Shown here in pieces: positions 1 through 6,076 of a stretch of 13,432 bases of DNA. Every line of letters starts with the position of its first letter. Positions within the stretch are counted from its first letter, which is position 1. A model generated the notes under the pieces. It was not told the origin of the DNA. It ran no database searches and saw nothing but the letters and a program-made list of their open reading frames with translations. This DNA is from Accumulibacter sp. (GTDB lineage Bacteria; Pseudomonadota; Gammaproteobacteria; Burkholderiales; Rhodocyclaceae). The DNA is taken from contig JAISDL010000070.1 in NCBI GenBank assembly GCA_031264825.1, positions 1 through 13,432 of the forward strand. Direction: 5' to 3'. Made by a program: the position numbers and the translations under genes.

Positions 1-1
1 G

Positions 2-319
2 GAAAACGTCGCCTCGCTTTTCGCCGACGACGACCTCGTCTGCGAGGCTTTCGACAGCGCGGCGGCGAAAGCGCTGCTCGTCAACGCTTTTTTGACGCGC
101 TTCCCGCAAAAGTTTCTGGTCGCGGCTTCGGGTCTCGCCGGGTTCGAGAGCGGGAATACGATCCGTACGCGCCGGGTTTCGGAGCGCTTCTATCTTTGCG
201 GCGACGGCGAGACCGACGCGCGCGTCGGCAGGGGACTCATGGCGCCGAGGGTTGCGATCTGCGCGGGGCATCAGGCGAATATGGCGCTGAGGATTCTTGT
301 CGGCGAATACGATGTTTAG
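2..319 (+). CDS. thiF: ThiS adenylyltransferase ThiF, C-terminal part (5' end outside window)
   Basis: The frame is open from the window edge to TAG at 317-319, giving 105 residues of the C-terminal half. ThiF adenylates the C-terminal glycine of the sulfur carrier ThiS so that it can be thiocarboxylated for thiazole synthesis in the cytoplasm. The visible part matches the short (about 200 aa) clostridial-type ThiF subfamily: FLVAASGLAGFESGN, then FYLCGDGETDARVGRGLMAP, then RVAICAGHQANMALRILVGE at the end. The Cys of YLCGD and the GRGLMAPRV segment are hallmarks of that subfamily. The ATP-binding N-terminus is outside the window, so catalytic integrity cannot be judged. It lies directly upstream of thiG on the same strand, as expected for a thi operon. 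MoeB/HesA-type E1 enzymes are the alternative, but the thi context argues against them. Confidence 0.85.
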   Translation, partial: ENVASLFADDDLVCEAFDSAAAKALLVNAFLTRFPQKFLVAASGLAGFESGNTIRTRRVSERFYLCGDGETDARVGRGLMAPRVAICAGHQANMALRILVGEYDV

Positions 320-398
320 TCGTTTTCAGGAGGGTTCGGGAGTGACGGTCATCGATGCGGGAAGAGAGAAAGCAGGGAAAGGCACGGAAAAAGCATGA
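312..398 (+). CDS. possible 28-codon leader ORF between thiF and thiG
   Basis: An ATG at 312 overlaps the last 8 nt of thiF and opens a 28-residue frame ending in TGA at 396-398, which overlaps the thiG start as ATGA. Inside it, a perfect AGGAGG (328-333) lies 8 nt before an in-frame GTG at 342, which would give an 18-residue peptide, VTVIDAGREKAGKGTEKA. The AGGAGG cannot serve thiG directly: no ATG, GTG or TTG exists in the thiG frame between the thiF stop and 395. I see no homology to ThiS (no GG end) or to any other family. The most likely role, if real, is translational coupling of thiF to thiG. It may also be chance, because GC-rich sequence has few stops. Confidence 0.3.
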   Translation: MFSRFQEGSGVTVIDAGREKAGKGTEKA

Positions 399-1192
399 AA
401 GCTGCGAAAAACGAAGATTTGCGCGACGTGCTGACGCTCGGCGGACGCGAATTCAGTTCGCGTTTCATCCTCGGTTCGGGCAAGTATTCGCTCACCCTCA
501 TTCGCGCCGCGGTGGAAGAGGCGGGGGCGCAGATGATCACGCTCGCGCTCAGGCGCGCCGAACGCGGCGGCGCGGAAAACATCCTCGACTACATCCCGGA
601 GGGCGTCGTTCCGCTCCCGAATACGTCGGGCGCGAGGACGGCGGAGGAGGCCGTGCGCCTCGCGCGCCTCGCGCGCGAACTCGGCTGCGGCGACTTCGTG
701 AAGATCGAGGTCATCCGCGATTCGAAATACCTCCTGCCCGACAACCACGAGACCGTCCGCGCGACCGAGATTCTGGCGGCGGAAGGTTTCGTCGTCATGC
801 CGTATATGTACCCCGACCTGAATGTCGCGCGCGACCTGCAAGACGCGGGCGCGGCGTGCGTGATGCCGCTGGCCGCGCCGATCGGGTCGAACCGGGGCTT
901 GGTGACGATCGACTTCATCCGAATCCTCGTCGAGGAAATCGACGTGCCGGTCATCGTCGACGCGGGGATCGGTCGCCCGTCGCAAGCCTGCGAGGCGATG
1001 GAGAGCGGCGTCGCCGCGATCATGGCGAACACGGCGATCGCCACGGCCGGGGACCTTCCCGCGATGGCCGGCGCGTTCAGAAAGGCGATCGAGGCGGGGC
1101 GCGCCGCGTACCTTGCCGGTCTCGGTCGCGTTCTCGACACCGCCGACCCCTCGTCGCCCTTGACCGGTTTTTTGAGGGACGACGATGCTTGA
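395..1192 (+). CDS. thiG: thiazole synthase ThiG
   Basis: A 265-residue TIM-barrel protein of normal family length. It condenses 1-deoxy-D-xylulose 5-phosphate, dehydroglycine and ThiS-thiocarboxylate sulfur into the thiazole phosphate of thiamine. Landmarks are RFILGSGKYSL near the start (23-33), the strand FVKIEVI holding the Schiff-base lysine K103, LLPDNHETVRATEILAAEGF, VMPLAAPIGSNRG (phosphate and substrate loop), VIVDAGIGRPSQA and MANTAIA near the C-terminus. ATG at 395 fits the N-terminus of homologues and overlaps the TGA of the short upstream frame as ATGA; its own ribosome site is weak. Its 3' end overlaps the first thiH start by 8 nt. It sits between thiF and thiH, both of which it needs in the anaerobic (ThiH) route. 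The alternative aerobic route would use ThiO, which is not seen here. Confidence 0.97.
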   Translation: MKAAKNEDLRDVLTLGGREFSSRFILGSGKYSLTLIRAAVEEAGAQMITLALRRAERGGAENILDYIPEGVVPLPNTSGARTAEEAVRLARLARELGCGDFVKIEVIRDSKYLLPDNHETVRATEILAAEGFVVMPYMYPDLNVARDLQDAGAACVMPLAAPIGSNRGLVTIDFIRILVEEIDVPVIVDAGIGRPSQACEAMESGVAAIMANTAIATAGDLPAMAGAFRKAIEAGRAAYLAGLGRVLDTADPSSPLTGFLRDDDA

Positions 1193-2396
1193 TTGCACAC
1201 CGGCGACGCTCGTATCGCCTCGCGCCGCCACCGATTCGTCCCGACATTCCCAACGTTCCCGACAGGACCCGATGGTCCAACCGGACGATCTGGAGGCGAT
1301 TCCTTCCGACGTGATGGAGCGCGTGTTATCCCTCGCGGAGGCTTACGACGCGAGCGCGTGGAGCGAGAAGCAGGTGCGGCGCGCGATCCACACTACGCAA
1401 AGGGGCGTCTCGGACTTTGCCGCCCTGCTCTCTCCGTCCGCGGCGCCGCTCCTGGAGGAGATGGCGCAAGCCGCACGGAGTGAGACGCGCTGCCGTTTCG
1501 GCAACTCGGTGAGCCTTTTTACGCCGATCTACATCTCGAACCATTGCGAAAATCAATGCGTCTACTGCGGCTTCAACGCGCGAAATCGCATTCATCGGAC
1601 GCGCTTGCCGGCGTCCGGGATCGAGAGCGAGATGCGCGGCATCGCCGAGTCGGGCTTGAGGGAAATTCTGATCCTCACCGGAGAGAGCCGCGTGAAGTCC
1701 GACGTCGAATACATCGGCGAGGCGTGCGAAATCGCGCGGAAATACTTTCGCGCCGTCGGCGTCGAGGTCTATCCGATGGACGTCGCGGGTTACGCACACC
1801 TGCTCGCCCACGGCGCGGACTTCGTCACCGTTTTTCAGGAAACCTACGACCCCGTGCGTTATGGCGAAGTCCATCCCGGCGGGCGAAAGCGCGTCTTCCC
1901 GTATCGCTTCAACGCGCAGGAGCGTGCGCTGATCGCCGGCTTTCGCGGCGTCGGATTCGCCGCGCTGCTCGGCCTTTCCGACTTTCGCAAAGACGCTTTC
2001 GCAACGGGGCTGCATGCGTATTTCATCCAGAGAAAATATCCGCACGCCGAAATCTCGTTTTCGTGCCCGCGCTTGCGCCCGGTCAGGGGTGGGAGTGCCT
2101 TTCGCTTTTCGAGCCTCACCGAAGCGGAACTCCTTCAAGTGATCTGCGCGTACCGCCTCTTCATGCCTTATGCGAATATAACGCTGTCGAGCCGCGAGAA
2201 CGCGCGTTTCCGCGACAACGTCGTCGGCATCGCGGCGACGAAGATTTCCGCCGGCGTTTCGGTCGCCGTCGGCGGGCACTCCGGCATCGAGAAAAGCGAC
2301 GGGCAGTTCGAGATCGACGACGCGCGTTCCGTCGACGAGATCCGCCGGATGCTCGCGTCGAGGGGCTTGCAGGCCGTGATGAGCGATTACCTATGA
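1185..2396 (+). CDS. thiH: 2-iminoacetate synthase ThiH (radical SAM)
   Basis: Radical SAM tyrosine lyase that cleaves tyrosine to dehydroglycine (2-iminoacetate) and p-cresol, feeding ThiG. The cluster motif CENQCVYCGF supplies C121, C125 and C128 (CxxxCxxC) for the SAM-binding [4Fe-4S]. Family landmarks are NSVSLFTPIYISN before it, EILILTGESR, EVYPMDVAGY, FVTVFQETYDP, KRVFPYRFNAQERA, ALLGLSDFRKDAFATGLHAY and FSCPRLRP, followed by a C-terminal VGGHSGIE segment. They resemble the clostridial ThiH branch. The start is uncertain. ATG 1185 has a good GAGGG site (1172-1176) and overlaps the thiG stop by 8 nt, but gives 29 extra residues with no family look. ATG 1272 gives 374 aa and begins close to the conserved DLEAIPSDVMERVL. 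The extra stretch includes three imperfect 9-mers. The oxygen-sensitive chemistry suits an anaerobe or microaerobe. Confidence 0.95.
   Translation: MLDCTPATLVSPRAATDSSRHSQRSRQDPMVQPDDLEAIPSDVMERVLSLAEAYDASAWSEKQVRRAIHTTQRGVSDFAALLSPSAAPLLEEMAQAARSETRCRFGNSVSLFTPIYISNHCENQCVYCGFNARNRIHRTRLPASGIESEMRGIAESGLREILILTGESRVKSDVEYIGEACEIARKYFRAVGVEVYPMDVAGYAHLLAHGADFVTVFQETYDPVRYGEVHPGGRKRVFPYRFNAQERALIAGFRGVGFAALLGLSDFRKDAFATGLHAYFIQRKYPHAEISFSCPRLRPVRGGSAFRFSSLTEAELLQVICAYRLFMPYANITLSSRENARFRDNVVGIAATKISAGVSVAVGGHSGIEKSDGQFEIDDARSVDEIRRMLASRGLQAVMSDYL
1238..1264 (+). repeat. three imperfect 9-mers in the thiG/thiH junction
   Basis: Units gtcccgaca, ttcccaacg and ttcccgaca run head to tail. If thiH starts at 1185 they are translated as a three-residue periodic stretch (RHSQRSRQ) within the non-conserved N-terminal extension. 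They lie just upstream of the alternative thiH start at 1272. The pattern is short and could be chance. Confidence 0.4.
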
Positions 2397-2509
2397 TGTC
2401 TTTCACAGACGCCTTGGTCGAATCGCTTTGCCGTACGAGATTGAAGATATTGAGTGGGCACGGCACGCCGTGCCCCTGCGTCGCCAAGAGCGATTGGGAG
2501 GGGAAATGA
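2393..2509 (+). CDS. possible 38-codon ORF bridging thiH and thiE
   Basis: ATG at 2393 overlaps the thiH stop (ATGA) and the frame ends in TGA at 2507-2509, overlapping the ATG of the next gene (ATGA again). It encodes 38 residues including GHGTPCPCVAKSDWEGK. The central part is coded by a perfect inverted repeat, and the segment is less GC-rich than the surrounding genes, so this is more likely inserted repeat DNA that keeps an open frame than a functional protein. Its plausible effect is to carry ribosomes from thiH to the next gene. No family recognised. Confidence 0.25.
   Translation: MMSFTDALVESLCRTRLKILSGHGTPCPCVAKSDWEGK
2456..2475. repeat. REP-like palindrome between thiH and thiE
   Basis: GGGCACGGC (2456-2464), then AC, then GCCGTGCCC (2467-2475) is a perfect 9-bp inverted repeat; with a realistic 4-nt loop it gives 8 bp. 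It is embedded in locally AT-richer sequence (about 2400-2455) unlike the flanking genes. From memory, very similar GGGCACGGC/GCCGTGCCC palindromes are common as dispersed repeats in some bacterial genomes, which suggests a REP-type element. No T-run follows, so it is unlikely to be a terminator. In RNA the hairpin lies about 30 nt upstream of the next gene's start. Confidence 0.6.
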
Positions 2510-3063
2510 GCTTCGAGATCGTCGCGGTCAGTAACCGCCTGCTGTGCCCGGACGAGTTTCTGGAGACGGTCGAAGCGCTCGCCGAGGTGAAGGCCGCCTT
2601 GATTCTCAGGGAAAAAGACCTGGCGCCGGACGCTTACGAGGCGATCGCGCGGCAAGTCTCCGAACTCTACGCAAAACACGGCGCGCCCTTGATCGTGCAC
2701 GGCTTTCCCGACGTGGTCGAGCGCGTGCAATGCGCGGGCTTTCACGCGCCGTTTTCGCTTCTCAAGCAGCGCCCCGGCCTCTGCCGCGAATTGCACCCGC
2801 TCCCGGTCGGCGTGTCGGCGCATTCGGTCAAAGAGGCACTTTTCGCCGCCGCGTCGGGCGCCGCGCGCGTCGTCGTCGGGAATATCTTCGAGACCGCGAG
2901 CAAGAAAGGCGTCGCGGGACGCGGTGTCGAATTCCTCGCCGAGGTGTGCTGGCGCGTTCCGATCCCCGTCTACGCGATCGGCGGGATTTCCGAGCGGAAT
3001 ATAGTCTCCGTGCGGAAAGCCGGTGCCGCCGGCGCGTGCATGATGTCGTATTTCATGAGCTGA
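2506..3063 (+). CDS. thiE: thiamine phosphate synthase / thiazole tautomerase family (ThiE/TenI)
   Basis: A 185-residue TIM-barrel protein, shorter than classical ThiE (about 210). ThiE joins the pyrimidine and thiazole halves into thiamine phosphate; its relative TenI aromatises the thiazole tautomer made by ThiG. Family landmarks are LREKDL (34-39), GVSAHS (102-107), GNIFETASKKGVAGRG (125-140) and YAIGGISERN (156-165). The acidic residues that bind Mg in classical ThiE (the VNDD and GQED loops) are replaced by VHGFP (64-68) and GFHAPF (78-83), so TenI-like tautomerase activity is at least as likely as thiamine phosphate synthesis. The close resemblance to short clostridial ThiE-like proteins in thi operons points to a thiazole-side role. 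ATG 2506 is chosen because GGGAGGGG (2496-2503) sits just before it and family similarity begins there. Last gene of the thi block. Confidence 0.85.
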   Translation: MSFEIVAVSNRLLCPDEFLETVEALAEVKAALILREKDLAPDAYEAIARQVSELYAKHGAPLIVHGFPDVVERVQCAGFHAPFSLLKQRPGLCRELHPLPVGVSAHSVKEALFAAASGAARVVVGNIFETASKKGVAGRGVEFLAEVCWRVPIPVYAIGGISERNIVSVRKAGAAGACMMSYFMS

Positions 3064-3111
3064 GGACAGAGGACAGGGGTCAGGAATCAGGAATCAGGAA
3101 TCAGGAAACAG
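3063..3111 (+). repeat. heptamer tandem array, 7 units (left arm)
   Basis: Seven consecutive 7-mers of consensus RGRNCAG in register: aggacag, aggacag, gggtcag, gaatcag, gaatcag, gaatcag, gaaacag. The array starts inside the stop codon of the thiE gene. It is the mirror partner of the array at 3206-3240 and the same family as 13207-13255. The 13-mer gacagaggacagg (3065-3077) recurs inverted at 3212-3224. Confidence 0.9.
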
Positions 3112-3119
3112 ATCAGTTA

Positions 3120-3138
3120 CCGGCGGCTTCGCCGCCGG
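3120..3138. other. perfect hairpin in thiE/pyrD intergenic repeat
   Basis: CCGGCGGC (3120-3127), TTC, GCCGCCGG (3131-3138): 8-bp perfect GC stem with a 3-nt loop. It lies between the convergent thiE and pyrD genes but has no T-run on either side, so it is a poor intrinsic terminator in both directions. It probably belongs to the composite repeat formed with the flanking heptamer arrays. Confidence 0.55.
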
Positions 3139-3150
3139 AGAACAGCAACG

Positions 3151-3165
3151 AAAACCCGATCGGGT
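3151..3165 (-). terminator. weak candidate terminator after pyrD
   Basis: On the minus strand, two bases after the pyrD TGA, the sequence reads ACCC GATC GGGT followed by TTT and then CGTT: a 4-bp stem with a short T-run. It is in the right place to end the ten-gene rnf-nth-pyr transcript, but the stem is very short. Confidence 0.3.
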
Positions 3166-3167
3166 GA

Positions 3168-4148
3168 TCAAAGATTCTTCTCCGGCCGAAGGCCGCAAGA
3201 ATTCTCTGTCTCCTGTCCTCTGTCTCCTGACTCCTGATCCAGCCCCCCGATCAGCGCTTTCACGTCGTCGACGCCGTTGTCGATGAGCCAGCTTTCCATC
3301 TCGCGTGCGACGCGCTGTGCGGCGTCGGGCGTGACGAAGTTCGCGGTGCCGACCTGGACGGCCGTCGCGCCGGCGAGGATGAATTCGAGCGCGTCGGACG
3401 CGCTCGTGATTCCGCCGATGCCGACGACGGGAATCTCGACGGCGCGCGCGACCTGCCAGACCATTCTGAGCGCGATGGGTTTGACGGCGGGACCCGAAAG
3501 GCCGCCGGTGACGTTCGCAAGCATCGGGCGGCGTTTCGCAAGGTCGACGGCGAGGCCGAGCAGGGTGTTGATCAGCGAGAGCGCGTCGGCGCCCGCGTCG
3601 GCGCAGGCGCGCGCCATCGCGACGATGTCGGTGACGTTCGGCGAAAGTTTGACGATCAGCGGTTTTGTCGTTTCGGCGCGGCACGCCGAGACGACGCCCG
3701 ACGCGCACGCGGGGTCGACGCCGAAAACGATTCCGCCTTTCTTGACGTTGGGGCACGAGATATTGACTTCGAGCGCGGCGACTTCAGGGATCGCGTCGAG
3801 CCGTGCGGCCATCTCCGCGTATTCTTCGACGCTTTCGCCGAAAAAATTGGCGATGCACGGCGTCTTGACCGTCCGCAGGAAGGGGAGTTTGCGCGCGACG
3901 AACGCGTCGATGCCGATATTCTGTAAACCGATCGCGTTGAGCATGCCTGCCGGCGTCTCGCAGATGCGCGGCGGAGGATTTCCCGCGCGCGGCTTGAGCG
4001 ACAGACCCTTCGTGACGAAGGCGCCGATCGATTCCAGGTCCATGTGTTCGGCGAACTCGACGCCGTAGCCGAAAGTGCCCGACGCGGTCATGACCGGGTT
4101 CCGCAGGCGGAGACCCGCGAGATCGACGGAAAGGTCGGGGGTACTCAT
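3168..4148 (-). CDS. pyrD: dihydroorotate dehydrogenase B, catalytic subunit PyrD
   Basis: A 326-residue FMN TIM-barrel enzyme oxidising dihydroorotate to orotate, the fourth step of pyrimidine synthesis; in class 1B electrons leave through PyrK to NAD. Landmarks are NPVMTASGTFGYG (17-29), FVTKGLSLKPR with K47, RICETPAGMLNAIGLQN (61-77), NISCPNVKKGG with the class 1 active-site base C132 (Ser in class 2), VKLSPNV, the FMN phosphate region VVGIGGI and AVQVGTANF. ATG 4148 is chosen because it overlaps the pyrK stop as ATGA and matches the family N-terminus; the frame extends further upstream, but inside pyrK. Odd point: the conserved protein ends about at LIGG, and the last 20 or so residues (LDQESGDRGQETEN onward) are encoded by a heptamer array and an adjoining hairpin. 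Last gene of the minus-strand operon. Confidence 0.95.
   Translation of the reverse strand: MSTPDLSVDLAGLRLRNPVMTASGTFGYGVEFAEHMDLESIGAFVTKGLSLKPRAGNPPPRICETPAGMLNAIGLQNIGIDAFVARKLPFLRTVKTPCIANFFGESVEEYAEMAARLDAIPEVAALEVNISCPNVKKGGIVFGVDPACASGVVSACRAETTKPLIVKLSPNVTDIVAMARACADAGADALSLINTLLGLAVDLAKRRPMLANVTGGLSGPAVKPIALRMVWQVARAVEIPVVGIGGITSASDALEFILAGATAVQVGTANFVTPDAAQRVAREMESWLIDNGVDDVKALIGGLDQESGDRGQETENSCGLRPEKNL
3206..3240 (-). repeat. heptamer tandem array, 5 units (right arm), within pyrD 3' end
   Basis: Read on the minus strand: ggatcag, gagtcag, gagacag, aggacag, gagacag. It has the same RGRNCAG consensus as the left arm, in opposite orientation, and is in frame with pyrD, where it is translated as part of the non-conserved C-terminal tail. 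An imperfect hairpin (3174-3202: 6-bp outer and 5-bp inner stems around a GAA loop) lies next to it. Confidence 0.9.
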
Positions 4149-4951
4149 GCGCTTCCCCAATCGATTTCGTTTGCGTCGAAGACGGGGCCTTCGGAACAAA
4201 CGCAACGGAAATCCGGCGTTTGCGGCGCGGCGCGGCGCCCGCCGACGACGCAGCCCAGGCAGACGCCGACGCCGCAGGCCATGCGGCTTTCGAGCGAGAC
4301 CTGGCAGGGAAGCGCGTGGCGCGCGGCGATTTTTGCGACGGCGCGCAACATGCCTTCGGGGCCACAGGCGTAAATCGTGGCTTTGGCGCCTTGCGATTCG
4401 AGGTGTCGCGTCAAGGGCTGCGTGACGAGCCCGCGTTCGCCGATCGAGCCGTCCTCGGTCGCAACATGGCATTCGACGCCGAGCGACGCGAAGGCTTCCG
4501 CGCGGACGATGTCGTCGCGCCCCCTGCCGCCGGCGAAGAGGCGTACCGTCGAAGACGCGGCGCGGAGTTCTTTGGCGAGCGCGTAAAGCGGCGCAAGCCC
4601 GACGCCGCCGCCGACGAGCACGTGTTCGGCGGCGGGAACGGCGAGGTCGAAGCCTTTTCCGAGCGGGCCGAGGACATCGAGCACGTCGCCTTCCTTTTTG
4701 GCGGAAAGGATCGCCGTCGCTTTCCCGACGACGCGGTACAGAATCTCGAAGACCGCGCCGCCGGAGGAGGCGTCGGCGTCGAAAATGGCAAACGGACGGC
4801 GTAGCAAGGGGTCGGTCGTTCCCTCGACGCGAAGCATGACGAAGCGCCCCGGCGCGGCTTCGCGGACGAAGCCCTCCGACGCGGAAAGGCGCATGTGCCG
4901 GTACGACGGCGAGATTTCTTTGTTGAAGAGGATCGAGGATTCTGTCAGCAT
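4145..4951 (-). CDS. pyrK: dihydroorotate dehydrogenase B, electron-transfer subunit PyrK
   Basis: A 268-residue ferredoxin-reductase-like protein carrying FAD and [2Fe-2S], passing electrons from PyrD FMN to NAD. Order: beta-barrel FAD domain with PLLRRPFAIFD (48-58), nucleotide domain with VGGGVGLAPL (113-122) and YACGPEGML (194-202), then a C-terminal cluster motif with C226, C231, C234 and a fourth Cys at C250 or C252 (FRCVCSEGPVF). By family alignment C252 is the likelier ligand. ATG 4951 gives the usual family length. The stop overlaps the pyrD start by 4 nt, so the two subunits are probably made by coupled translation. The FIST gene ends 24 nt upstream. Some homologues are called HydG or sulfide dehydrogenase beta subunits, but the adjoining PyrD settles the identity. 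Confidence 0.95.
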   Translation of the reverse strand: MLTESSILFNKEISPSYRHMRLSASEGFVREAAPGRFVMLRVEGTTDPLLRRPFAIFDADASSGGAVFEILYRVVGKATAILSAKKEGDVLDVLGPLGKGFDLAVPAAEHVLVGGGVGLAPLYALAKELRAASSTVRLFAGGRGRDDIVRAEAFASLGVECHVATEDGSIGERGLVTQPLTRHLESQGAKATIYACGPEGMLRAVAKIAARHALPCQVSLESRMACGVGVCLGCVVGGRRAAPQTPDFRCVCSEGPVFDANEIDWGSA

Positions 4952-4975
4952 GTTTTCCGGCGGCGCGGGAAAGCT

Positions 4976-6076
4976 TCAGTCACGCGCGACGAGCGCCGTG
5001 ACGACGCTGTTCCGCGCGTAGCGGTAGCCTTCGTCGGGTTTGCTTTTCGGGGCGATTTGCCCGGTGCCGTAACAGCCGACGATCGGAATATTCGGAAAGC
5101 GTTTCCGCAGCACGTCGAGGTCGACGTCGTCGTCGCCGTAGAAGAACGGGCCGCGCCCGACGCAGGAAAACATCAGCGCGCCGGCGGGGTCCGGCACCGA
5201 CGCGGCGGCGAGGTCGACGGCGCGGCGCACGTCTCTCGGCACGGCCCAGCGGTCGCGGCGCGCCCAGCACAGATACTCCCCGGCGCGCGTTTCGCCCGCG
5301 AGCGTGATCGAGTGGTCCGCGTTCGCCGAGACGAGGGGAAGGATACGATAGTCGCCTTCTGGAAAGGCGTCGAAATCCTCCGGCGTTTTGGCGACGAGCG
5401 CCATCAGTTGATGCAGCGGCACCTGGATCGGAAAATGACGGAGCAGGCTTTTGAACGCTGGCTGGCTACCGAGCGGCGGGTTGGACAGCTTTTGGAGCGT
5501 GAAGCCGTTGGCGCCGGCGATCTGTGCCGGCTTGGTGAGCAGAAAGAGTCCATGCGAGACGCCGACCGCGACACGCGCGCCGCCGATCTGGACGTTCGCG
5601 TGTGGCGGAGAGAGGAGGTGGCCGCACTGCCAGACCGCCGGCTGGATGAGGTTTTCCGTAAATTCGCCGGAAAATGTCGCGCCGAAGCGCGTTGCCTGCC
5701 CCGAAGACGACGCCCATTCGCGCGGGGACTCCCAATTCCCCGAATAGCTCAAGATCGGCTGCGCGTTTCCCGCTTCGGGCGGATGCAAGGACGCGCGTCC
5801 GCCAAAGACCATGACGGCGGCGGCGGGGCGATCGAGCGTCCAGCCCTCCTCGGTCAGCACGCCCGCCGCGAGTCCGCCGAAAACCGTCGTGCATTGCGCG
5901 GACTGCGCCGCCGCCGTGACGGCGGCCTGCGCGCAGCGGGAAAATTCGGGTGTCAGGAAGAGCAGGACCCCCTGCGCGGAAGCGAGGCCGGCTTTTTCGA
6001 GCGCGCGCCGCGTTGCGTCCCTGGCGAGGTCGGGGGTCGGGTCGTTGGCGGAATGCAGAGCGGTAGCGAGGATCAT
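4976..6076 (-). CDS. FIST-domain protein (FIST_N and FIST_C)
   Basis: A 366-residue protein with the two-part FIST architecture, a domain proposed to bind small ligands in signal-transduction proteins. The N-terminal half has LLFLTPEFSRCAQ, TTVFGGLAAGVLTEEGW and AAAVMVFGG; the C-terminal part has GALMFSCVGRGPFFYG, then FPNIPIVGCYGTGQIAP near the end, the typical FIST_C signature. No transmembrane segment, signal peptide, HAMP, kinase or GGDEF part is visible, so it is a stand-alone soluble sensor-type protein. ATG 6076 overlaps the nth stop as ATGA, and family similarity starts there (MILATALHSAND). It lies between nth and pyrK in the same transcription unit. The ligand and partner are unknown; stand-alone FIST proteins are often listed only as hypothetical. 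Confidence 0.85.
   Translation of the reverse strand: MILATALHSANDPTPDLARDATRRALEKAGLASAQGVLLFLTPEFSRCAQAAVTAAAQSAQCTTVFGGLAAGVLTEEGWTLDRPAAAVMVFGGRASLHPPEAGNAQPILSYSGNWESPREWASSSGQATRFGATFSGEFTENLIQPAVWQCGHLLSPPHANVQIGGARVAVGVSHGLFLLTKPAQIAGANGFTLQKLSNPPLGSQPAFKSLLRHFPIQVPLHQLMALVAKTPEDFDAFPEGDYRILPLVSANADHSITLAGETRAGEYLCWARRDRWAVPRDVRRAVDLAAASVPDPAGALMFSCVGRGPFFYGDDDVDLDVLRKRFPNIPIVGCYGTGQIAPKSKPDEGYRYARNSVVTALVARD

Noticed and set aside
66..92. AAAGCG ... CGCTTTTTT hairpin within thiF
   Set aside because: Only 6 bp with an 11-nt loop inside conserved coding sequence; unlikely to terminate.
355..1314. Long overlapping open frames across thiG (319 codons +, 301 and 203 codons -)
   Set aside because: They are Arg/Gly/Ala-rich translations of other frames of thiG in GC-rich DNA, with no family motifs; ThiG is unmistakable in its own frame.
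3667..3695. Near-perfect 11-bp hairpin within pyrD (GTCGTTTCGGC and GCCGAGACGAC, one wobble)
   Set aside because: No T-run, lies over ordinary conserved-length coding sequence, and could arise by chance in GC-rich codons.
5905..5930. GCCGCCG-TGA-CGGCGGC palindrome in the FIST gene
   Set aside because: Explained by a run of alanine codons (AAVTAAA); no flanking signal.
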